DNA of 7,449 nucleotides, from NCBI GenBank assembly GCA_025352585.1, contig JANXTD010000586.1:1-7449 (forward strand). Direction: 5' to 3'. A program made the translations under genes and the position numbers. Under the pieces are notes generated by a model. That model saw only the letters and a program-made list of their open reading frames with translations, did not search any database and was not told the DNA's origin. The stretch is from Fimbriiglobus sp. Its GTDB lineage: Bacteria; Planctomycetota; Planctomycetia; Gemmatales; Gemmataceae. Positions 1 to 5,649 of the stretch are shown here, in pieces (the stretch's first letter is position 1; every line of letters begins with the position of its first letter).

Positions 1-1
1 C

Positions 2-1060
2 GAGTACTACGCCCGCATCGTCCGCGAAAAGGCGCTGATCCGCAACTTGATCCACACGAGCACGGAGTTGCTGCGCGACGCCTACGACGGCGTCACGAGT
101 GCCGACGAACTCATCGGCATGGCCGAGCGCAAGGTGCTCGAAATCGCCGAGAAGGGCACCACCGGCGAGACGTTCACCCTCGAAACGACCCTGCGCGACA
201 CGTTTACCCGCATCGACGAGCGGGCCGGCAAGTCGCACCTCAACGTCACGGGGCTGGGCACCGGCTACACCGACCTCGACAACATGACGGCGGGTCTGCA
301 CAACAGCGAACTCGTCATCATGGCCGCGCGGCCGGGCGTCGGCAAAACCGCGTTCGCGCTGAACATCGTCCGGCACATCATCATCGAGGAGCGGCAGCCG
401 GTCTTCTTCGTGTCGCTCGAAATGTCCCGGCTCGAACTGGCCGAGCGCTTGCTGTGCTGCCAGGGCCGCGTCGATAGCCACCGGCTGCGTAAGGGGATGA
501 TGAACTCCGACGAGATCCAAAAACTGATGACGGCCGGGGACCAACTGCGCGGCAACGCCCGCGACGGCTTCGTCAAGCTGTTCATCGACGACTCGCCCGC
601 GCAGACGATGCTGCGCATCTCGGCCAACTCGCGGCGGTTGAAGCTGCGCCACGGCATCAAGCTCGTCGTCATCGACTACCTGCAACTCATCGAGCCAGAA
701 AATCGCCGCGACCCCCGGCAGGAGCAAGTCGCCCAGATTAGCCGCCGGCTGAAGTTCTTGGCCAAAGAACTGCTCGTGCCTGTGGTGGCGTTGGCGCAGG
801 TGAACCGCAGTAGCGAGGAGCGGCAGGACCACAAGCCGCGGACGAGTGACCTGCGCGAGTCGGGGTCGATCGAGCAGGACGCCGACACGGTGATGCTGCT
901 GCACCGCCCCGGCAAGTTCGACGGCGGCACCGAGGACGACGTGCTCGAGATCATCATCGGCAAGCAGCGCAACGGCCCCACCGGCGAGATGACGTTGCGC
1001 TACCTGAAGCAGTACATGCGCTACGAGAACTACGCCCCGGACTCGGGCTACGGCGGGTAG
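2..1060 (+). CDS. dnaB: Replicative DNA helicase DnaB, 5'-truncated by window edge
   Basis: Hexameric ATP-dependent helicase that unwinds DNA at the replication fork in the cytoplasm. The frame is open from base 2 and begins EYYARIVREKALIRNL, a typical end of the DnaB N-terminal helical domain. The TTG at 47 is therefore internal, and the true start lies outside the window. Counting the GAG at 2 as residue 1, 352 residues are visible; the family is usually about 450-470, so roughly 100 are missing. After a linker comes the RecA-like domain: Walker A ARPGVGKTA (109-117, nt 326-352), SLEMS (138-142), Walker B LVVIDYLQL (221-229, nt 662-688), the AQVNRSSEER sensor motif with Q266, the DLRESGSIEQDAD motif, and KQRNGPTG with the expected arginine finger at R323. 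The C-terminus is short and glycine-rich. No intein or frameshift is seen. The stop is TAG at 1058-1060. The gene is convergent with the next one and has no evident functional link to it. Confidence 0.97.
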   Translation, partial: EYYARIVREKALIRNLIHTSTELLRDAYDGVTSADELIGMAERKVLEIAEKGTTGETFTLETTLRDTFTRIDERAGKSHLNVTGLGTGYTDLDNMTAGLHNSELVIMAARPGVGKTAFALNIVRHIIIEERQPVFFVSLEMSRLELAERLLCCQGRVDSHRLRKGMMNSDEIQKLMTAGDQLRGNARDGFVKLFIDDSPAQTMLRISANSRRLKLRHGIKLVVIDYLQLIEPENRRDPRQEQVAQISRRLKFLAKELLVPVVALAQVNRSSEERQDHKPRTSDLRESGSIEQDADTVMLLHRPGKFDGGTEDDVLEIIIGKQRNGPTGEMTLRYLKQYMRYENYAPDSGYGG

Positions 1061-1115
1061 AGCGTGCTCCGGGCCGGTGTAGCGGCTCAACGCGGCGGCG
1101 GGGGAGGCGTAAGCC

Positions 1116-1136
1116 GGGTACCCACGAGGGGTACCC
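1116..1136. repeat. Paired GGGTACCC palindromes forming an 8-bp inverted repeat
   Basis: GGGTACCC at 1116-1123 is followed by the five bases ACGAG and by GGGTACCC again at 1129-1136; the second copy extends to GGGGTACCCC (1128-1137). Because each arm is itself a palindrome, the pair reads as both a direct and an inverted repeat and could form an 8-bp, 5-nt-loop hairpin on either strand. It lies in the gap between two convergent genes, where a bidirectional transcription stop is expected, but no T-run follows on either strand, so a standard intrinsic terminator is not supported. It could be a copy of a dispersed intergenic repeat. The structure is seen directly; its role is unknown. Confidence 0.5.
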
Positions 1137-1162
1137 CTACAACAATCCTAGCCGGAGCCTGC

Positions 1163-1203
1163 GGCGGAAAACGCAGTCGGCATCTGCTGCGACGGCTTCC
1201 GCC
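1163..1203. repeat. Imperfect inverted repeat at the 3' end of the minus-strand gene
   Basis: GGCGGAA (1163-1169) pairs with TTCCGCC (1197-1203), and inside it CGCAG (1172-1176) can pair with CTGCG (1187-1191), giving an interrupted stem-loop. It starts eight bases beyond the stop codon of the minus-strand gene, where a 3'-end mRNA structure would be placed. There is no T-tract downstream in the minus direction, so at best it is a non-canonical or Rho-assisted termination or mRNA-stabilising hairpin. In DNA this GC-rich, stems of 5-7 bp also arise by chance. Apart from this and the GGGTACCC repeat, the 1061-1210 gap shows nothing else. Confidence 0.25.
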
Positions 1204-1210
1204 GGGCGGG

Positions 1211-4200
1211 TCACTGCGGCGTGGCGTGGATCGTGTTGTGGAGCACCCCGGTGACCGCCCGGCCGTCCGACCCCTTCACGCGGTACTTGATCTCCATCCC
1301 CCACGTCGGTGCCAGGTCGGGCAGGTCGAGGCGGACCGTCTTGCCGTCGGGCGACAGCGACGCCTTCGCCACGGCCAGCGGCTTCTCGCCGATGTGCTTC
1401 GACCCGTAGTTCTTGGTGCGGTTCAGCCCCCAGACCTTGACCTCGAAGTTCTTGAGGTCGGCCGCACTCGCCGCGTCGAGCGGGTCGGTGAAGGTGACTT
1501 CGACGCCGCCGGCCTTGGCCCTCAGGCCGACGGGCAGGTCGGCCGGCTTGCCGGTGGCGCGGACGCGGTAGAAGCCGCCGGGGGCCGTCTGGTTGCCGGC
1601 CCAGGCGTACATCCCGCAGACGTAAAGTTGCCCGTCGGTCGGGTGGAAGCGCGGCCGCATCACCCCCGTCGGGAACGCCGGCAGCGGCAAGGCGCACACG
1701 CCGCCCTGGTGCCGGCCGTTGACCGTCTCGTGCGGCACGACGTAGATCTTGCCGGCCCCGTACGAGGTGTTCAGCAGCGACCCCTTCAGCGACCCCCACT
1801 TCTCGGACGTGACCCAGATCGGCTCGGCCGGCGACCGGTCCATGTCGTTGGTGACCCAGCAGAGCGGCGGCTTCATCACCGCGTCGGACTTGTCGGTCAC
1901 GTCGGTGTAGCCGTACAGGTTGCCGTAGAAGCCGCCCTTGGTGACGTGGTTGATGCGGTTCTTCGGCGTCCAGAAGCCCTCCTGGTCGGTCACGAAAAAG
2001 CTACCGTCCGGGTTCAGGCAGACGCCGTTGGCCGCGCGGAAGCCGGTCGCCAGGATTTCGGTCGTCGCGCCGTCCTTGCTGACCTTGAGCAGCGTGCCGT
2101 GGTGCGGGATGACCGAGTCGAGGCCGTGCCGGCCGCTCTTGGCGTAGTAGAAGTTGCCGGCCGCGTCGGCTTGCAGGCCCATCGCGAACTCGTGGAAGTG
2201 CTCCGTCACCTGGTGGTCGTTGTTGAAGCACTCGTAGAAGTCGGTCTCGCCGTCGCCGTTGAGGTCGATCAATTTCACGATCTGGTCGCGGCAGCAGACG
2301 AAGAACGCCCCGTCGCGGATTTTGAGGCCGAGCGGCTGGAACAGGCCCGACGCGATTCGTTGCCAGGTCAGCCCGGCGGCGAGGTTGTCGAGGCCGGACA
2401 CGAGCCACACGTCGCCGTCCCACGAGCAGACGGCCATCGACTTGCCGTCGGGGGTGAAGTCGAAGCCGGTCAGCCGCAGTTGGGCGTTCCACGGGTTCCG
2501 CTCCGGGAGCGCGAAGGTATCCACGGCGAAGGCCCCGTCGTCCTTGCCGATGGCGACGCCGGCCTTGAGCACCTCGGGCCAGCGCTTCGGGCCGCCGCGG
2601 GTCAGCGGCTCCAGGGCGCGCGGGGCCGGCGACCCGTTGGCGAGGGCCTTCAGGGCCGCGGCGTCGCCCTTGGCGGTGAGCAGTTTCACCCGCGTCGGCG
2701 TGACGCCGGCCGGGACGCGCAGCACCGTGAAGCCGTCGCGCTCTTCGAGTGTCACCCGGCTGTCACCGACGACGGCCGCGGCCGTGCCGGCCGGGGCGAC
2801 GCGGGCGAGCAGGTCGCGCGACGACTTGCCGATGTCGAGCGTGCGCGTGAAGGCGATGTCGGCGGGGGACTTCGCATCGACCTCCGCGCCGGCCAGTTCA
2901 AGGACCGGGGCGTCGCCGACGGTGTACGAAACGACGGTCTGGTCGCCGGAGTGGTAGACGCCGCGGAACTGCGCCCACGCCCTCGGCAGTGGGCCGTAGG
3001 GGCGCTTGTCGCGGCCCAGGAAGCGGGGGTCGGCGAAGCTGCCGGTCTGGGGGTTGGCCCAACCGGGGCCGACCGGGTTGGCGACGTGGGTCTCGCCGAC
3101 GATCTTCGGGTGGACCTGGTGCTGGCCGTTGAAGTGGATGCCCTTCCAATCGACGAAGCCGTCGCCGGCCCAGGCGGCGGCGAAGCGCATCGTGTCGTGG
3201 TCGAAGAGCGCGAACTGCTTGCCGCGCGAGACGCCGCCGGCCCCGGCGTCGAGCCGCACGGCTACGCCCTTGTAGGCGACGTTCGGCCCCGGCCCGCCGA
3301 CCTCGTAGGTGTTCATCAGGCTCGGGCCGTAGTCCATCGCCGCCCACGGCTCGACCGCGACCGGGTCCGGGCCGGCCGACGTGCCCTTCGGCAGCGAGGC
3401 GAGGTAAGCGGCGTCGGCCTTCGGGGCCTGTGTCGGGTTGTGCGGCTTCAGGTAGGCTTCGCGGAGGTAGTGGATCAGGTCGTACTTCTGCCGCGGCACC
3501 ATCCACGTCTGCGGGGCCATCAGGCCGTAGCCGTGGGTGAGCGTCTGGTACAGGCGGTACGGGTCGTTGCCGTTCTTGAAGACGTGGGTGGCGAACTTCG
3601 GCGACGTGGGCAGCGAGCCGGGCTGGTCGAGCGTGCCGTGGCAGTTGGCGCAGACGCGGGTGTACATCGCCTCGCCGCGCTTCAGGCTCTTGGCGTCCCA
3701 CTTGGCGATCAGGCCGGCGTGGTCGATCGTCTTCTCGTACTCCGGGACGACCAGCGCCGTGACGGCGGGGCGGAGTTCCTTGGCCCGCGCGGCCCCGCCC
3801 TCGGCGACCTCGATCAGGTACTTCGTCAGGTCGAGGAACTGCTGGCGGTCCGAAAGGACATCGACCAGCCCTTCGGGCATCAGCGACAGCGTTAGCGCGG
3901 TCCGCTTCTCGATGTCGGCCTTCGGGATGGGGAGCCGCTTGCCGTTGTCGGCGTAGTCGATCAGCGTGAGGGTGGCGGCGGTCTCCTCGGCGACCAGCCC
4001 GGTGACGGTGCGGCCGTCCGCCGTGACGACGGTGACCGACTCGTAGCCCTTCTTGATGACCTTCGAGGGGTGAAGCACCGACTCGACGAGGTAGTCAGCG
4101 GTCGCCTCCTTGCCGGCCTTCGAGATGTCCGGCCCGAGTTGCGTGCCGGCCTCGCCGTCGTGGCACTTGGCGCAGCTCAGCGCCGGTTGGAAGAACAGCA

Positions 4201-4366
4201 CCGCCCCGCGGCCGGCGTCGCCGCGCTCGCGGGCCGCCTTGGCCAACGCGGCGGCCGGCTCCTTGGCGAGTTGCTTCGACAGCGTCGCCGGGGGTTCCCC
4301 CGACCAGACCGGGGCCACGAGAGTCCCGAGCAGAATCAACACCGCGGTCACGGGGCGGGCGGACAT
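1211..4366 (-). CDS. Exported di-heme c-type cytochrome / DUF6797 / sorbosone-dehydrogenase-like propeller protein
   Basis: A 1051-residue protein, probably periplasmic, likely a redox enzyme or sugar/alcohol dehydrogenase-like protein of the planctomycete membrane-bound dehydrogenase type; the substrate is unknown. Residues 1-23 are a signal peptide. Residues about 50-187 match the Pirellula/Verrucomicrobium heme-binding domain (TIGR02603-like): CAKCH at 65-69, GLVAEET, and SLMPEGL with M163 as a possible axial ligand. A second cytochrome c module follows, with CANCH at 239-243 and M283 in LMAPQ a candidate ligand. Residues about 343-490 resemble DUF6797 ([29 protein letters not shown]). Residues about 600-940 form a beta-propeller of the glucose/sorbosone dehydrogenase type, with an EF-hand-like loop [12 protein letters not shown] at 701-712. 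Residues about 945-1048 look like an Ig-like beta domain. The ATG at 4366 is supported by AGGGAG eight bases upstream and by the signal peptide. The heme domain being N-terminal is unusual. Domain names come from recall, not a search. Confidence 0.9.
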   Translation of the reverse strand: MSARPVTAVLILLGTLVAPVWSGEPPATLSKQLAKEPAAALAKAARERGDAGRGAVLFFQPALSCAKCHDGEAGTQLGPDISKAGKEATADYLVESVLHPSKVIKKGYESVTVVTADGRTVTGLVAEETAATLTLIDYADNGKRLPIPKADIEKRTALTLSLMPEGLVDVLSDRQQFLDLTKYLIEVAEGGAARAKELRPAVTALVVPEYEKTIDHAGLIAKWDAKSLKRGEAMYTRVCANCHGTLDQPGSLPTSPKFATHVFKNGNDPYRLYQTLTHGYGLMAPQTWMVPRQKYDLIHYLREAYLKPHNPTQAPKADAAYLASLPKGTSAGPDPVAVEPWAAMDYGPSLMNTYEVGGPGPNVAYKGVAVRLDAGAGGVSRGKQFALFDHDTMRFAAAWAGDGFVDWKGIHFNGQHQVHPKIVGETHVANPVGPGWANPQTGSFADPRFLGRDKRPYGPLPRAWAQFRGVYHSGDQTVVSYTVGDAPVLELAGAEVDAKSPADIAFTRTLDIGKSSRDLLARVAPAGTAAAVVGDSRVTLEERDGFTVLRVPAGVTPTRVKLLTAKGDAAALKALANGSPAPRALEPLTRGGPKRWPEVLKAGVAIGKDDGAFAVDTFALPERNPWNAQLRLTGFDFTPDGKSMAVCSWDGDVWLVSGLDNLAAGLTWQRIASGLFQPLGLKIRDGAFFVCCRDQIVKLIDLNGDGETDFYECFNNDHQVTEHFHEFAMGLQADAAGNFYYAKSGRHGLDSVIPHHGTLLKVSKDGATTEILATGFRAANGVCLNPDGSFFVTDQEGFWTPKNRINHVTKGGFYGNLYGYTDVTDKSDAVMKPPLCWVTNDMDRSPAEPIWVTSEKWGSLKGSLLNTSYGAGKIYVVPHETVNGRHQGGVCALPLPAFPTGVMRPRFHPTDGQLYVCGMYAWAGNQTAPGGFYRVRATGKPADLPVGLRAKAGGVEVTFTDPLDAASAADLKNFEVKVWGLNRTKNYGSKHIGEKPLAVAKASLSPDGKTVRLDLPDLAPTWGMEIKYRVKGSDGRAVTGVLHNTIHATPQ

Positions 4367-4374
4367 CTTTCAGG

Positions 4375-4380
4375 CTCCCT
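4375..4380 (-). promoter_or_regulatory. Ribosome binding site of the di-heme propeller gene
   Basis: On the minus strand this reads AGGGAG and ends eight bases before the ATG at 4366-4364. It is a good Shine-Dalgarno match and fixes that start, which is also the one that puts a signal peptide at the N-terminus. Confidence 0.7.
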
Positions 4381-4388
4381 AGCAGCGT

Positions 4389-4407
4389 CGCACCTTTTTT
4401 GGGTGCG
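4389..4407 (-). promoter_or_regulatory. Leader hairpin just upstream of the ribosome binding site
   Basis: CGCACC (4389-4394) and GGTGCG (4402-4407) form a perfect 6-bp stem around a seven-base loop that is a T-run on the plus strand and an A-run on the minus strand. If the minus-strand transcript begins upstream of it, the mRNA would carry a small hairpin with a CAAAAAA loop eight bases before the AGGGAG site. Such a structure could tune translation or mRNA stability. It does not resemble any riboswitch I know, and a terminator is unlikely because the T-run is in the loop. The stem is seen; the function is inference. Confidence 0.35.
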
Positions 4408-4444
4408 TCAAAACGGCGTTCGGTTTCGGTGTAGCCGGCCAATC

Positions 4445-4458
4445 TTGTTGTACACCAA
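4445..4458. promoter_or_regulatory. Imperfect 14-bp palindrome, possible operator
   Basis: TTGTTGTACACCAA is symmetric about the centre of TGTACA, with one mismatched pair (T4448 against C4455). It sits near the middle of the divergent intergenic region, 46 bases before the GTG of the enolase-family gene and 78 bases before the ATG of the opposite gene, a position from which a regulator could control both. TACACC at 4451-4456 can also pair with GGTGTA at 4428-4433. No regulator gene is visible in the window, so the operator role is only a suggestion. Confidence 0.25.
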
Positions 4459-4504
4459 CCTCCCAGCGGGAAGTTTGGCAACACCCTTGAGAAGAGACCG
4501 AGCC

Positions 4505-5608
4505 GTGAAAATCTCCCGGATTTTGGCCTTTCGCGTCGAGTTACCCCTCATCGAGACCACCTACAAGTGGTCCGGCGGAAAATCGGTCACCGTGTTCGAT
4601 AGCACCATCGTCCGCGTCGAGACGGACTCCGGCCTCGTCGGGCACGGCGAGGTCTGCCCGCTGGGGCCATTTTACCTGCCGGCCTACGCGGAGGGCGTGC
4701 GGGCCGGGATCCGCGAACTCGGCCCGCACCTGCTCGGCGAAGACCCGCGGCAACTCGGCAAGCTCAACCGCACGATGGACGCCGCCTTGAAGGGCCACCC
4801 CTACGTCAAGAGCGGTATCGACATCGCCTGCTGGGACATCCTCGGCCAGGCGGCGGGGATGCCGGTGTGTGAACTGCTCGGCGGCCGCTACGGCGACGAC
4901 TTCCACCTGTACCGCGCGATTTCCCAGGAGTCGCCGGCGGAAATGGCGAAGCGGGTCGCGGGGTACCGGGCCGAGGGCTACCGCCGCTTCCAGCTCAAAG
5001 TCGGCGGCGACCCCGACACGGACATCGAGCGCATCCGCGCCGTGGCCGCGACGCTCCTCCCCGGCGACCGCCTGGTGGCCGACGCCAACACCGGCTGGAC
5101 GCAGCACGAGGCGATGCGCGTGGTGCGGGCCGTACAAGACATCGACGTGTACATCGAGCAGCCGTGTTTGACGTACGAGGAGTGCCTGAGTGTCCGCCGG
5201 CACACGAGCCACCCGTTCGTTCTCGACGAGAACATCGACGGGCTGGACCTGCTGTTGCGGGCCAAGGCCGACCTGGCGATGGACGTGGTGAACCTTAAAA
5301 TTAGCAAGCTCGGCGGGCTGACGAAGACCCGGCAAGCGCGCGACCTGTGCGTGACGATGGGCATCGCCATGACCCTCGAAGACAGTTGGGGCGGCGACAT
5401 CGCCACCGCCGCGATCGCGCACCTGGCCCACAGCGTGCCGACGGAGTTCCTGTTCTCCAGTACCGACTTCAACAGTTACGTCACCGTCTCGACGGCCGAC
5501 GGGGCACCGCAGCGGGCCAACGGCCGCATGGCCGCCTCGACGCAACCGGGCCTCGGGATTCGCCCCAAAATGGACGTGCTCGGCAAGCCGGCCGTCGTCG
5601 TCGAGTAA
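4505..5608 (+). CDS. Enolase-superfamily enzyme, mandelate racemase/muconate lactonizing type
   Basis: Cytoplasmic Mg-dependent enzyme that abstracts the proton alpha to a carboxylate, giving racemisation, epimerisation, cycloisomerisation or dehydration. The length of 367 residues is normal for the family. An N-terminal capping domain (about 1-125) ends in the family signature around SGIDIACWD and ELLGG. In the barrel, QLK supplies the strand-2 lysine K165, with Gln replacing the first Lys of the usual KxK. Metal ligands are D193 (VADAN), E218 (IEQP) and D241/E242 (LDEN); K265 (NLKISK) is the opposite-face base; EDSWGGDI (292-299) closes the site. QxK plus WGGD recalls hydroxyproline-betaine epimerase and cis-3-hydroxyproline dehydratase relatives, so a proline-derivative substrate is possible; a sugar-acid dehydratase is the main alternative. 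I chose the GTG at 4505 because the family N-terminus ([13 protein letters not shown]) begins there; the frame stays open upstream to 4070, but that part is antisense to the other gene. A weak purine-rich ribosome site (GAGAAGAGA, 4489-4497) precedes it. Confidence 0.93.
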   Translation: MKISRILAFRVELPLIETTYKWSGGKSVTVFDSTIVRVETDSGLVGHGEVCPLGPFYLPAYAEGVRAGIRELGPHLLGEDPRQLGKLNRTMDAALKGHPYVKSGIDIACWDILGQAAGMPVCELLGGRYGDDFHLYRAISQESPAEMAKRVAGYRAEGYRRFQLKVGGDPDTDIERIRAVAATLLPGDRLVADANTGWTQHEAMRVVRAVQDIDVYIEQPCLTYEECLSVRRHTSHPFVLDENIDGLDLLLRAKADLAMDVVNLKISKLGGLTKTRQARDLCVTMGIAMTLEDSWGGDIATAAIAHLAHSVPTEFLFSSTDFNSYVTVSTADGAPQRANGRMAASTQPGLGIRPKMDVLGKPAVVVE

Positions 5609-5639
5609 CGCCCCGCGTCGCCGCACCTTCCTCGGGTTT

Positions 5640-5643
5640 GGAG
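5640..5643 (+). promoter_or_regulatory. Ribosome binding site of the DPP IV-like peptidase gene
   Basis: GGAG ends six bases before the ATG at 5650. Together with the signal peptide that follows, it supports this start. The gap from the previous stop is only 41 bases and contains no terminator, so the two genes are probably one transcription unit. Confidence 0.65.
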
Positions 5644-5649
5644 TCCTCC

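Larger units (their letters stand above)
4367..4504. other. Divergent intergenic region, presumed promoters for both directions
   Basis: These 138 bases separate the minus-strand di-heme gene from the plus-strand enolase-family gene, so they should contain both promoters. They are visibly less GC-rich than the flanking genes, with short A and T runs (4395-4400, 4410-4413) typical of regulatory DNA. I could not identify a convincing -35/-10 pair on either strand. TTGGTG followed by GCTACA on the minus strand (about 4432-4460) has the right spacing but a poor -10 box. The plus-strand frame is open through this whole region, but the translated stretch has no family similarity and is not coding. 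Confidence 0.5.

Noticed and set aside
47..1060. TTG at 47 as the start of a short DnaB
   Set aside because: The frame is open to base 2 and the upstream codons encode a conserved piece of the DnaB N-terminal domain, so the gene simply begins outside the window.
1064..3895. A 943-codon open frame on the plus strand, antisense to the di-heme protein gene
   Set aside because: It has no recognisable domain, is dominated by Arg, Val, Gly, Ala and Leu, and mirrors the codon bias of the opposite gene. Long antisense frames are expected in GC-rich coding DNA. The minus-strand frame has two heme motifs, a signal peptide and a ribosome site.
4390..4406. Intrinsic terminator at the GCACC / T-run / GGTGC element
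   Set aside because: The T-run is in the loop rather than after the stem, and no gene ends just before it; it precedes the start of the minus-strand gene.
4475..4490. Sigma-54-like promoter (TTGGCA, then TTGA) before the enolase-family gene
   Set aside because: The -12 element reads GA rather than the near-invariant GC, and transcription would begin only about four bases before the GTG, leaving no room for a ribosome site.
4070..4504. In-frame upstream extension of the enolase-family gene from an ATG at 4070
   Set aside because: It would add 145 residues with no family similarity, largely antisense to the N-terminus of the di-heme gene. The family N-terminus begins exactly at the GTG at 4505.
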